A DNA stretch of 64,000 nucleotides from NCBI GenBank assembly GCA_001683735.1, contig LUGG01000004.1, forward strand, positions 434,001 through 498,000. The letters run 5' to 3'. The position numbers and the translations under genes are program-made. The notes beneath the pieces were generated by a model. It was given only the letters and a program-made list of their open reading frames with translations. It searched no databases and was not told the DNA's origin. Positions 33,925 through 45,581 of this stretch are shown in pieces (the stretch's first letter is position 1; each line of letters begins with the position of its first letter). Source of the DNA: Grifola frondosa. Its lineage: Eukaryota > Basidiomycota > Agaricomycetes > Polyporales > Grifolaceae.

Positions 33925-36543
33925 ATGTCGGAAGTTGAGGAAGAGTATGAAGTCGGTCAGTAAAAGTTGAAGTCTTGCAAGGCATGTGCTCATCTAGTGC
34001 CATGTTCAGAGTCCATCTTGAAAGCGAAAGTTGTGAAGAAAAAGGGGAATAAGTTTTGGGTGAGTCTGAATTCATTTGCTTGTTCCCTAATCGCGACTTA
34101 CTCCGCGCTATGCGTCAGTTGTTCTGGGTGAAAGTAAGCTTCACCGTCATGCTAGGACCTCAGTGGGTGGAGACTAAAACTTGTGCATCTAGTGGAAGAA
34201 TTACGATATCAAGGATAATACGTATGTATCAAGTTTTATCCCGATTCCATTTACATCCCTTGCGTATCCTTCATCGGTAAGCACCTCTGTGCTAGGCTTT
34301 CTGACATGAAGTACTTGTAGGTGGGAACCAGCAGAGTCTTTCAATAACGGATCAGAACACTTCATGGAGCATTTCTGGGCCGTGTTGATGTGAACGATAG
34401 GGATGTGAATGACCTCAGTCAGTTCGCTATTGAGGAGGAAGTCTTTCCATCTGGACCTCCACGTGAGTATCGTTCATTCGTGTTCTCCACCTGACGTCGA
34501 ATTTATATATTGCCCAGGTCGGAAAAAGGTCCATAAAAAGGCCAAACCACCACCCCCGGCTCAGAACCCAAACTCAGAAACGGAAGTACGATCGCTAATT
34601 GGCGATGAGGTGCCGATGCAGGGCAAGAAACGTCGTTCTCCAATCACTTCTGCTCCTTCACAAGCTCCTCTCAAAAGAAAGCGCGCTCGCGTCTCAGAGT
34701 CTACTCGAGTTGAAACCATTGACTTAACGTCCCCCGAGAGACCTTTGACCCGAAAACGTTCCATGCCGGAGCTCACCACACAATCTTGGAGCACGCGCAA
34801 TAATGCAGCGGATTCATCTAGTTCTAGACACGCTTCCGGTACACGGTTCTCTCCGGGCGGCCGAAGAGATAAAATCACCAAGCGGAGAAAGGTATCTCGT
34901 ATCGTGTCCTCTCCTGACGAATTATCGCTCTTGCCGGAGAAATCTGAATGTGGCACAAAATCCACGCCCGTTACGGAGGACTTGGTGGAATGCCGTGCTA
35001 CTGTATCATCCCCACACGGATCACTGTTCAGTGATGGAGACGAGGGAATTATGGACCAAGATGTTCCTCCTACTGATCCTCCTAGCCCCTTCGGTGTTCC
35101 CACTTTGTTGGAGCCGAAGCTTCCTTCCCCTCCGCTTGCTCCGCCGTCCATGCCTGTGCACCGTGCTCGCGCAGCAAACCCCAAAGTGAAGATCGTTGAC
35201 GATCCGTTTCTCCCTGGGGCACTGGATGGAGCCCTTGCCGTGAAGGCGAGGTTGATACGGCAAAGGGTCTCGGCAAACAACGACATGGCTCAGAGCTCTC
35301 CCTCCAGTTCGCGAGCTACAAAAGAGCCATCCACTTCCCGCCCTGTTGCGCGCATCTCGAGTACCAGAGCTGGGCCAGGACGTTCTTCAAGTAATATGCG
35401 GGTCGAAAGCTCTCTCCTGGTGGCTCAGAATGGCAAGCTCACTACACTGGGAAGAAAATCAACCAACATTGTGGCGGACAGAGTGCAACAGCGTGGCGTA
35501 TATCGTGAGCATGCCACGTCCAGTATATTGGAAATCAGAGGCATCGGCGACGAGGTCCCTGGACTCGGTCTTAGAGGCCTGGAACACCTTGCTCCAGTTT
35601 CTGTCCCCACAGGAGAAGAGCTACTCCAAGCTGCTGGATTTGACGCCGCGGCGGCGGCAGACCTTCCAGATTTCCAGGACGATGCTGAAGGAAGTGTTGA
35701 TCCAGATACGAGACGCTCGCATAGTGTGCATAGCGTAACGTATGTTTGTCGAACGATCTTTAATGTGTGATGTGTTTCATCTAAGCTTTCTTGATTTTGC
35801 AGCGTCATCGAGCAAGTTGAGAAGCAGGTAGAAGAGCTGCCTCCGGACAATTTAGCAAGCGGCACGGATGGGGGTATCAGCGAGAATATGAAAAATGGAA
35901 ATTCGGAACAATTGGCTCAAGATATAGGAATAAAGGCTCAGGAGGGAGTCGGAGAGAAAACCCTCAGCACGGTTTCAACGTTTGCAAGTGTTAGCAATAC
36001 CGTCAAAGCCGCTTGGAAACAATCAACGATATTTGGTCCATTGTGAGTAGATATATACTCTCCCGTGCATATTCCCATGAACGCATCGATTCTGTGCAGT
36101 GGTCTTGGCTTGGACAGGCTTCCTTCAGTGCAGGAAACAGCAGGCCAGTCGTAAGTGCTTGCTATATGCGCTTCGCAAATTGGCACAATAACTTAGATAC
36201 TATCAGCTCATTGACTTCCGCCAAACACGCCCTCTTCTTGAATCTGGATTCCTCCGTGTCCTTGCCAACGAACCTCAAGGATCCCCATCCCTCAGATTCG
36301 TTCTCCGGTCTTTTGAACAAAAGCATGAAGGGTGCTCCTGGCAAGTTTTACAAGGAGCAGTATGCGCTTTTGTTGCTGGATTCTCTGAAAGCGAAAGGAT
36401 CATACGGACGGCTCACGCTTGAAGATGGAGCTGATGAATCACAAAGGAAACATTTCGAACGTTTTAAATCTCGATTGGAGAGTGGGAACTGTGAGATCAT
36501 TTCTCAAATTAGTGATACCCTGACATTGACTTGTGGATATTAG
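33925..36543 (+). CDS. Chromodomain protein with long disordered region
   Basis: Chromodomains read methylated lysines on histone tails. The domain is at the very N-terminus and split over several tiny exons: MSEVEEEYEV, ESILKAKVVKKKGNKFW, LFWVK, WKNYDIKDNT and WEPAESFNNGSEHFMEHFW. The aromatic Tyr/Trp/Trp residues expected for the methyl-lysine cage are present. Then comes PSGPPR, a basic KKVHKKAKPPPP motif, nuclear-localisation-like KRKRAR and RRDKITKRRK, and about 400 disordered residues. A C-terminal ordered block is STVSTFASVSNTVKAAWKQS, LTSAKHALFLNLDSSVSLP and LLNKSMKGAPGKFYKEQYAL, ending near ERFKSRLESGN. A C is missing near 34380, breaking FWARVDV. It resembles HP1-like or Chp-like basidiomycete proteins but I see no chromoshadow domain. 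Confidence 0.82.
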
Positions 36544-37051
36544 TTCGTTCAAATGAACAGTGCAGAGCTCCTTGTAATGTGCTCGGCAGCGAGCTCTACT
36601 TTTGGACAAGTTTTGTGCTTCCCTGCCGCGCTCCTTGGCCTTGGAGATAGTGTTCTTGTTGCTCATGTTGGGATTGAAAACCCGTCAGCATATGCAGACG
36701 CTACGGTCCATGCTGATGATGCTCGCTGGTAAACTCACGTAGTATTTTTGCATGCCCTCATGCTGTACTCTCTTTACTCTTTACTGTAATTAATACTCGC
36801 GTGTAGTATCCTTATGATCTAGCTGCTTCCAGGTGTTTTTTTTTGGCAAGTATAAGTGGGAATCATTTTGATTTGCCGGAGTCGGCGCGGAGAGATAAAC
36901 GCGTTCACGTGAACAAACACGCGACGCGTCTGTCGTGGCTCGCGTCCACCAAGTGACTCTACGACCCACGGTACCGCCACTGACCTGTGCCTCTCGTTTT
37001 CCGACTCTGCGCCTACGTCTCACTTGCTGCGACTTCTGGTTTGCTGAAGTG
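36544..37051. other. Intergenic, chromodomain gene to RAD54
   Basis: About 500 bp. A minus-strand ORF (36439-36666, starting MSNKNTISKAKERGREAQNL) overlaps the chromodomain 3' end and is weak. Otherwise nothing beyond the RAD54 promoter and leader. Confidence 0.45.
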
Positions 37052-40000
37052 ATGTTACGCCGTGTACCCGTGACACCGGACGGTAAAGTTGTCGACCGAT
37101 TACAAGAGAGCAGCCGTATCAACAAGCCATACAAGCCACCCACTAGCATCGTGGAGCGGCACCAGCCTGAGCGCAAGCGGAAACGCGTCTCTTATAAGGA
37201 TGCACAGGCAGACTCGGACGCATCTGGCACGGAGAACGAAGCAGGTCCCAAAAAGAAGAAAAAGAAGGTAGACAAGAATGGTTTCGCGGAGCGTCCTCTC
37301 GACAACAACATTCAGCACTTTCCTGTCTACAAACCGAAACCATTCGATCACGTTTCCCGTAGATTCTCTATACCAGTTATGAAGAATAAAGACGGGGAGA
37401 TCATTCCGACCACTCCCTCCAATGTCGCTCTCGGCATTCGTCCACAGGCCAACATCATTCCTCGACCGTTGCATGATCCCATGGAAGACCATGCTATCGT
37501 TCTTTATGACCCTACTATTGACTATAGGGAAACAGACGAAGAGAGAGTGGAGAGGGAGAAAGAAGAAGCTCGAGAACGCGCGTTGAAGGAGGCGCAAGAG
37601 AAGACTGCTGGTCTGTACAATCCTCACAAGAGCCTACGAGAACTTCTCGGAGGAGGAAAGGATAAAAAGAAGAAGAAGGATAAGGTTCCTGTGGTAATTG
37701 ACCCGCGGTTGACCAAGGTGCTAAGGCCTCATCAGGTGGAGGGCGTCAAGGTGCGTCATTGTCTTCCTGTCCGTCTTCAAGAGGAGACCCTCTGATGGTG
37801 CGCCACTAGTTTTTGTACAAATGTACTACAGGCATGATCGTTGAGAACCAATACGGTTGTATCATGGCCGACGAAATGGGTCTTGGCAAAACCCTTCAGT
37901 GCATTGCTTTACTCTGGACACTTCTCAAGCAGTCTCCGCATGCTGGCAAACCGACAATCGATAAATGTATTATTGCCTGTCCATCTAGTCTGGTCAAGAA
38001 TTGGGCCAATGAGTTAGGTAGGTTTCATAGGATGATCCTCGTGGAATCCACTATTTACATTGTCTTAAGTGAAATGGCTTGGCAAAGATGCAGTTACTGC
38101 ATTGGCTATCGACGGGAAAGGTGGTAAAGCGGAGATGTTGGAGAGAGTAGCAAGATGGGTTGCAGCTGCAGGTCGGAATGTCTCCCAACCTGGTAGGCCT
38201 ATCGGTGGTTCTATCGTGGGCATTTGTGATTGATCTTTGACAGTAATGATTGTGTCATACGAGACATTGCGTACATTGTCTGTGCATCTCGCAAACTGTA
38301 CCATCGGACTACTATTATGTGACGAAGGCCACCGTCTCAAGAATTCAGGTCAGTCGCATATATCTACGTTCAGTCTTTAGAAGCTCATTTGAAATGTCAG
38401 AATCACTGACGTTTCAAGCACTCAATGGGCTCAACGTCAGACGTCGGGTAATTCTATCCGGCACGCCTATACAGGTAAGTACTAAAATTCTCAAAGTTGA
38501 GCCATACTCATCTTCAGCATAGAACGATCTCTCCGAATACTTCTCCCTCCTGAATTTTGCAAACCCTGATTTTCTTGGTTCAAAGAACGATTTTCGCAAG
38601 AACTTTGAGAATGCCATCATCCGAGGACGGGATGCTGACGCGAGCGATGCGAACAAGGCTGAAAGTGAGAAGAAGCTCAAGGAGCTTGGCGGGCTTGTCC
38701 AAAAATTCATCATTCGCCGAACGAACGACCTTCTCTCCAAGTACTGTGAGTATTTTCTGCAAGTCATAACACTATAACACTCACAATGGCTGTAGTACCT
38801 GTCAAGTACGAACAAGTCGTTTTCTGCGGCTTGTCGGAATTCCAGCTTTCTCTTTATCGGCTGTTTATCTCCTCGCCTGAAATTCAAGCATTATTGCGCG
38901 GCGCAGACTCTCAGCCACTGAAGGCGATCAATATTCTGAAGAAACTATGCAATCATCCCGAGCTTCTGGATCTACCCGGCGACTTGCGTGGTTCTGAGCA
39001 TTTGCTTCCAGAGGGATTCAATGGAGCTGGGTGTAGCGCCAGGGATCGAGGCCGAAATCAGACCGTCCATTGCGAGTGGGGCGGAAAATTCCTCGTCTTG
39101 GAAAGGTGATGTCTTCGCTGTGATGTTCAGTTGGGTGTAACTAAATGAAGGGTTATGCTTCCAGGTTTTTACACCGTATTCACACAGAAACCACGGACAA
39201 GATCGTATTGATCAGTAATTATACGCAGACATTGGATCTGTTCGAGAAGCTCCTGCGAAGCAAGAAGTTTGTACCGCTCTTTTTGCGCGTTTCCTGGCCG
39301 CTGACTGAGATGAGCATGTAGATATGGATATTTCCGCCTGGATGGAACGATGACCATCAGTAAGCGGCAGAAGCTCGTCGATCAGTTCAACGATCCCAAC
39401 GGCAAGGAGTTCATCTTCTTGCTGAGTAGCAAGGCTGGAGGATGTGGCATCAACTTGATCGGCGCGAATAGGTTGATTCTGTTCGATCCAGGCATGCAGA
39501 TAGTCTCTATTTGAGGGAGATATCGACGCTGACGTTCCTGGGTAGATTGGAATCCTGCTGCCGATCAGCAAGCTCTTGCTCGTGTTTGGCGTGATGGTCA
39601 GAAGAAAGAATGTGAGTACACTACCTCACGCCGATCGCCTCGCTCACTATTTCCCGCGACAGGCTTCGTCTATCGCTTCATTTCGACTGGAACGATTGAA
39701 GAGAAGATCTTTCAGCGACAAGCTAACAAACAAGCGCTCTCTTCCGCTGTGGTTGACGAGAAGGAAGATACGGAGCGCCATTTCTCACTCGACTCCCTCA
39801 GAAAGCTGTTCTTGTTCAACGATAAGACGCTTTGTGAGACCCACGAAACATTCAAATGCAAGCGGTGTAAAGATGGCCGACAACTGATCAAAGCTCCTGC
39901 GCTTTTGTACGGCGACGCCAGCACGTACGTGATCTAAAGATTTCCCGTGATGGGCCGTGCTCAATGACCATATAGTTGGAACCACTTCACCAATGCTGAA

Positions 40001-40084
40001 TTGAAGAATAACCACGATGACTTATTGCGAGCTGAAGTTGGCCTGCCGGAGGTATCGTTTGTCTTCCAGTATATCAGTCATTGA
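37052..40084 (+). CDS. RAD54: RAD54 recombination motor (SNF2/SWI2 ATPase)
   Basis: Double-stranded-DNA translocase that works with Rad51 in homologous recombination. The N-terminus is basic ([42 protein letters not shown]). SNF2 motifs in order: [10 protein letters not shown], then [18 protein letters not shown] (Walker A), [40 protein letters not shown] (DEGH box), [151 protein letters not shown] and [19 protein letters not shown]. The C-terminal zinc-type segment FKCKRCKDG and WNHFTNAEL are also family traits. About ten introns. It appears intact. Confidence 0.95.
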
Positions 40085-40298
40085 AATCTCTGCACGTTAT
40101 GTCCTCATTTCATTAAGAGACACTCGGTTCTTTACTAGAATGGATTGGGTATATCCAGGAGTGTACATAATATTATATTGGGACCGTCTCAATAGATTCC
40201 TGTGGCAAGCGATATCGACTAGAAATACACCTAATGTTACACGTCGAAGCTTCGTACGGCAGCAAAAACAAGCCAAGCATTGGTAGAATGTAACCGCT

Positions 40299-41551
40299 TC
40301 ACGATACTACGTCTGCCCAATGGCCCCAGTCACCTCCCACGTTGCGGACGTGGACTTTCTCCCCTGCTATACCGAAGTAGGCGGCTTTGAACCAGATTTG
40401 CATTTCTTCTTCGCTGAATGGCCCAAATACTTGATCATCGCCCGAATAGCCTGGCACGTCCCACTTATACTCGTACTTGACGTCTGCGGAGGGTGGCACC
40501 CACGATGCGTCCACCTTACCCGCAGACCGGACAGAGCGAACTAGTCCCTCATATGTTTTGGAATAGATGTCCGTATCACCGAGAGACATGAGAGTCGATG
40601 CGAGATGAGTAATGTGGTCGATTTCAGAGGATGGTTTTGGAGCAGAGTCAACATCCATCGCCCCACTATCGGAATTGCGCTTGCTTTTGTTATTTGGTCG
40701 CACACTAGTACATTGTGAGAGAACGAGGTTGAGGACGCAACAGGATCATACCTTCTCTTATTCGAGCTGCCCTTCTTGGCCTTTGCGCCCATGCGCTGGA
40801 GGGCTTCCAACACCGTCTCTCCCTTCTTCAGCATACCGAGCAGTTCCATCTCCACTACATCCTTCCCGCCCAGCTGCTGCAACTCCTGCTCCTCCGCTTT
40901 CATTTTCTCCTTCTGCAAACGTTCTTGGTGGCGATGATTTCGTCGTGCCCTCTTGACTGCTTTCTCGTCCACATCCTCCAACCATCTGTCGTGCGTTGCG
41001 TGCGGGTCGAATGACCGCACGTACGTTCCGTCGGCAGCGAATTTCCCCTCCTCCATCTCTTCCCGCATGTTGAACGAGGAAAGCTCGTAGCCCATCCCGG
41101 CCTTCTGCCGTCGCCGCGCATCATCCAAGTCCTCAGGTTCATCGTCTTCGGACGACTCTCCCGATCCCGAGCCTCCGCCAAACTCTTGGCCCTCGATATC
41201 TCCTAGTCGCAAATACTCTTCCTTCTTCTTCTTCCCGCTCTCCTCTGCTTTCTTCTCCTCCTTCTCTCCCATAGCGAACATGTCTTCGTCTTCATCCTCG
41301 ACGGCACCATCCACACCGGGCTTGCGGCTAGGGACGACGCCTTCACCATCGTCACTGGAGTCGGATTCGTATCCCTCGGTCTTCACGCGGCCCCGGCGGT
41401 GGCTGGTCTCGAGCTGTGCGTCGACCTCTTCTGCGAAATTAACAGGGTCTTCGGAGGGCTCTACGAACCGGGTCTTTTTCCGAGGAATGCCACTGGAGGG
41501 TCCGTCTCCATTAGAGCCCACAGCGCGTTTTTGGGATGATTTGGGAGGCAT
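40299..41551 (-). CDS. LIN1: LIN1/CD2BP2-like protein with GYF domain
   Basis: Homologue of the U5 snRNP 52K protein (CD2BP2) and yeast Lin1, a splicing-linked nuclear protein. The N-terminus is MPPKSSQKRAVGSNGDGPSS followed by GIPRKKTRFVEPSEDPVNFA. The central part is acidic with long Glu/Lys repeats. Conserved blocks: GYELSSFNMREEMEEGKF, GTYVRSFDPHATHDRWL and ELLGMLKKGETVLEALQRMG. One intron of about 55 bp lies near 40703-40757. The C-terminal GYF domain reads YEYKWDVPGYSGDDQVFGPF followed by SEEEMQIWFKAAYFG, the proline-rich-ligand binding fold. The gene is tail-to-tail with RAD54, 214 bp apart. No frame break needed. Confidence 0.92.
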
Positions 41552-42299
41552 GAGCGGAAAGCAGAGTGTAGATATTGCGAAGAGCGAATAGCCGCTGACA
41601 AGGCGAAGTTGTACTTGTTTGGAGCGGTGGCGGATTGCGATCTAGATTATTACGATATCCCAACTGGGCTTATTACTGTACTACTTGGAATCTCAGCCTC
41701 GCCACTGGTAACTGAAATTACCACTTGAGCCATTCCTCAGCTTCCTGCTACTGTGCATGAAACGGTTCGGAATAGCGATACTGCGCAGCGACCGGTTGGT
41801 ACAAACAGATTCCGAATTTCTCCATCAAGCAGAGCCTTCAAGCTTCTCTCGTACTAGTAATTCCTGTTAGAATCCTGGTCTCTTATTGTTGCCAGCGGTT
41901 TGCTATGAGTCCAGTCTGAATAGGTGCATTTCTACACTGCATCCTGACAGCTAGTACGCTCCAGGCTTCCGTTCGGGATCCCGCGAATAGTGCATAGTCC
42001 ATTCCGAAGCACGGAGATGGATGACGGTGTGTCAATCGTACACCGTGATATCACTTTTGTCTGGATATCAAGGTACTTTTCGTAATCTCTGACAGCGCCA
42101 GATCGAAACCGCAAATTGTCAGGACACCATCAGTTCGACTTCAGATCATCGGTTTTTTAAAAACCAATATGACAGCTCATTTAGCACGAGTCTGATTTAT
42201 TCCTACTGGACCGAGGACAAGGTTTTGATAGACTTGAACGACCGAGCAATAAATGTGCGTACAATCGTCGCTCGTATGATATTCTCCAGACGACTCTCA
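41552..42299. other. Intergenic upstream of the ICMT-like array
   Basis: About 750 bp. It contains the LIN1 promoter. I see no coding exon; further decayed array copies cannot be excluded. Confidence 0.45.
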
Positions 42300-42855
42300 A
42301 TGACGGCCACTATGCTCCGGAGCCCTTTGCTGAAAATAGCATTGATGTCTCAAATGCAGTGGGTACCTACATCGTAACGACGGCTCCCAATCCCAGTCCT
42401 CAGAAGAACGAGCGGGGGAAGTTCGGACCGCGCCCAGATATTATCGTTGTCAACGGGAAGAATTTGCCTACTCAGATGACGCATGTCAGTCTTCTTCTGC
42501 TCGTTCGATACACGTTTAATTTGCTCATTCTCAGATCGCCTAGAAGTTGACCTTATGGTGCAGTACCTTGTGCGAGGCAGTTGTGATCATTGCCAACGCA
42601 ATCCCCTCCCCATTGTCCAATCACCTGCTGGCAACACTCCTCCCCTCCACCATACTAGGCGGAGTTCGGGTTTCTGAGGTCTCCAGTAGGAAAAATAATT
42701 AGAGTAGCATAGGGTGGCACATTCTGGGTCTTGGGACTCGTAATCGCGTATGGCAGAGTCGGCAAAGAAGACAAGGTCCTGAAGGACGAATTTGGAGAGG
42801 AATGAGAAGTATGGGCAAGGAAGACTCCATACAGATTCTCCCGTTTGTGTATTGA
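42300..42855 (+). pseudogene. Decayed ICMT-like methyltransferase, array copy 1
   Basis: Clear remnant of the same family as the next two genes. It begins MTATMLRSPLLKIALMS and, one frame away, continues TTAPNPSPQKNERGKFGPR, matching exon 1 of copy 2. The intron position is kept with a GC-type donor (ATGAC then GCATGT). Exon 2 begins LWCSTLCEAVVIIANAIP but then jumps directly to FGFLRSPVGKIIRVA followed by an in-frame TAG. The whole catalytic core (the GPYSIVRHPSYTG region of copy 2) is missing. The end, EDKVLKDEFGEE and a frameshifted ILPFVY, still matches the copy 2 C-terminus. The internal deletion, stop codon and frame changes make it a true pseudogene and not only a sequencing artefact. 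Confidence 0.8.
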
Positions 42856-43314
42856 CTCGGTTTACTACTTCGTAGGGTGTGTCTGATGCTGTACTACTAC
42901 GTAGTGATACTAATGACAAGGAATTATGAATATGCTTTGATTTGTTATGACCTCACCAGTTTGAAACAAACTTAAAACATACATGCATCAGGGATTTAGT
43001 TTATATTTCACTTACGGTTCCAATAATGATCGAACTGAATGTGATCGAGTCGTCGATCATCGGGCATAGCGGCTAAGTTGATATTCTCATATTGCTGATA
43101 ACTACTATTTTCGACAGCCTTTCAAAGTCTCAGCGTATCTTTGTTCAGTCTCGTGATCCTGCTACAAGTTGAATGGGATGAGAACTTTTGGGTCAACGTT
43201 CCCTGGGCCAACCTGTAGCAAAACATCATGTGCTGATCTAACTTGTTAATTAAAGTTATGGCCGGACATTGAACATAAGCACACCAGCTGTCTCTCTGCA
43301 CTCCCCACAACGAA
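42856..43314. other. Spacer between array copies 1 and 2
   Basis: About 460 bp of AT-rich sequence, presumably the copy 2 promoter. No gene seen. Confidence 0.5.
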
Positions 43315-44112
43315 ATGTCGCTCCTCATTATGCCTCTCCTCACTACGCCCTTGTTGAAAGTGCCCCTATCCATAACCAGAGCACTATGCGTCCAGATTGC
43401 CACGACCCCTCCCAATCCGCCTCCTTTGCAGAGTGAGATGAAGAAGTTTGGAGCACAGCCGGATACCCTGTCCAAGAGATCCGGTGCCTGGAAGACGGCC
43501 ACGGGGATGAGGGCAAGTACTCTCATCTACTCCTAATGCCCCCACTCAAACAAGTTCCCGTAGTTTGTTCTATGGTGTACCACCTTGTGCGAGACAGCCG
43601 TCATCGTCGCCGAGATGTTTCCTTCCACAGTCTCTGATAAGGTCTTATCACTGCTTCCTCACCCGCCCTCCGCTGCGGCTCTATGCGTGTCTCCTGTGTT
43701 CTTCGCGGGATGGCTTTTCACATGCACCGGAGCCCTCATCCGTATGTCCTGCTTCAGGACGCTGGGTCGTCTTTTCACTTGGGAGCTTGCTGTGCGGGAC
43801 AACCACAGACTTGTCACGACCGGACCATATTCCATTGTTAGACACCCCAGTTATACTGGGTCAACACTCGTCGGTATCGGAAATCTGCTGTGCGCATTCG
43901 GCCCTGGGTCATACTGGGTGGAGTCCGGGTTCCTGAGATCTCCCGTGGGAAGGGTACTCGGCACAGCATGGCTTGTGTACTGGATCTTCATACCAGCTCT
44001 CCTTTGGAGTCGGGTCAATAAAGAGGACGCGGTGTTGAAGAAAGAATTTGGAAAGGAGTGGGAGGCGTGGGCAAAGAAGACGCCGTACAAGTTGTTGCCC
44101 TTCGTTTACTGA
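43315..44112 (+). CDS. ICMT-like membrane methyltransferase, array copy 2
   Basis: Family of isoprenylcysteine carboxyl methyltransferase (Ste14/ICMT), integral membrane enzymes that methylate with S-adenosylmethionine. Exon 1 (43315-43512) encodes MSLLIMPLLTTPLLKVPLSI, a first membrane segment, then TTPPNPPPLQSEMKKFGAQ. The intron 43513-43563 has a GC donor (AGG then GCAAGT) and a TAG acceptor. Exon 2 (43564-44112) has FVLWCTTLCETAVIVAEMF, SAAALCVSPVFFAGWLFTCT and GALIRMSCFRTLGRLFTWEL. The signature is TGPYSIVRHPSYTGSTLVG, followed by YWIFIPALLWSRVNKEDAVL and KKEFGKEWEAWAKKTPYKLL, ending PFVY. The frame is intact. The substrate is unknown: the true Ste14 methylates prenylated cysteines of pheromones and Ras-type proteins, while these short paralogues may have other substrates. 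Confidence 0.85.
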
Positions 44113-44657
44113 TCTTCGACAGTTTGGATCATGGTTCTTTATTTTTCTCAGGTTTCAGCCGATCTCAATGTTATACGGATGAAGGAGGAGGATGAGATTT
44201 GTATGCAGAAGAAGTTTGGGGTCCGTGGATAGTTTTATAGTGCGTAGCTAGTCTACCATGAGCTGATACATTCGGTCGGGTGGTTTTCTGTACATATTAT
44301 GCGTATCAGTCGAAATCGAGAAAGTGTAACATTCATATGGCGTACCTGTCTGCGTCATTGTTGCTTCAGTGTATATCTGTTTGAGCCTTTCCCCTCAATA
44401 TTCTTCACTCATTTGTGCTGATGTTCATGGCCGCACGGCGTATGTTCTCACTGCTTCCAATACTACTTCGGCTCAATACTTGTTAACGACGCTGTTAAAT
44501 TGGGATGCGGAGTACGTTCAATAGGCCTCATGACTTCCATACTTAGGTGGCTGAGCTGTTCACGTCCGCATCCATGCATGCTGTCTGAAAAGTCGCTTGC
44601 TGCCTCGTCCTAAAGCACTCGCACAAATGCTCTCTCGCAACCACTAGCACTGGCAGA
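44113..44657. other. Spacer between array copies 2 and 3
   Basis: About 545 bp with no ORF of note. Holds 3' and promoter sequence. Confidence 0.5.
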
Positions 44658-45410
44658 ATGTCGTGGTTGATTCCTCCGGTGCTCACTACGCCATTGCTGA
44701 AAATTCCCCTGATCATCTCCGGCGCACTATGCACTCACGCTGGCTCAACTCCTCCGAACCCATCAGCTACATTAGATGAAGTGATGGTCATTGTGATGAA
44801 GGCGAGCACCCTATTTCATGACTCTACAGCTGTCGTCGCTGAGCGCACACTCTAGACTATCATATGGTCCAGCGCGATAGGGGAAACAGCAGCCATCATT
44901 GCCAACCAATTCCCGACAACGCTCGCCGAACGTATATTGTCGCTGCTTCTACCAGCCTCTCCATCGTCTGCCTCCGCGCTACGCATTACACCGATGTTTA
45001 TCACCGGGTGGGTATTCGCCTGTGCCGGAGGCTTCATCCGCGTCGCCTGCCACAGAGCACTCGGACGCTTCTTCACTTGGGACCTTTCCGTGCAGAAGGA
45101 CCACACGCTCATAACGAGCGGGCCATACTCCGTCGTCAGGCACCCCGGCTATACTGGCCTTTCCCTCATCGCCATGGGTAACATCTTGTGCTCGTGCAGC
45201 GCAGGCTCTTACTGGACAGAGAGCGGTTTCTCGGGCTCAACTTTCGGCAGGCTATTTGTGCCAGCATGGGTGCTCTACTGGGTGGTCATTCCATTCTTCC
45301 TGTGTGCAAGGGTGAACGAGGAAGATAGAGTTTTGAGAGAGAAGTTTGGCGGCGAGTGGGACGCATGGGCGAGGAGGACCAAGTACAAACTGATACCATT
45401 CGTATATTAA
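44658..45410 (+). CDS. ICMT-like membrane methyltransferase, array copy 3
   Basis: Exon 1 (44658-44801) encodes MSWLIPPVLTTPLLKIPLII and is shorter than copy 2, lacking the KKFGAQ part. The intron 44802-44855 again has a GC donor (AAG then GCGAGC) and a TAG acceptor, at the same place as in copy 2. Exon 2 (44856-45410) begins TIIWSSAIGETAAIIANQFP and has ALRITPMFITGWVFACAGGF, RALGRFFTWDLSVQKDH and TSGPYSVVRHPGYTGLSLI. It ends with RVNEEDRVLREKFGGEWDA and KYKLIPFVY. Frames join exactly (144 and 555 nt). Same family and layout as copy 2, so the two arose by tandem duplication. It is convergent with a DUF7918 gene 170 bp away. Confidence 0.84.
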
Positions 45411-45581
45411 TGAGATCTATCTTACACTCATGGCACGTACTGTGCACTCGAGTCCACCATTAATTACGACCTCGTATTGTAACCAAAGTGGGATGGAACG
45501 TTGTTTGAAAGTGCACATAGAATTAAAACATTAAGTTGATGAACATCTAGAAGTCTCGGAGCCCAAGAATCTGAATCACGA

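Noticed and set aside
36439..36666. Small minus-strand ORF starting MSNKNTISKAKERG
   Set aside because: Overlaps the end of the chromodomain gene; a basic helical start is suggestive, but there is no family match and no splice support.
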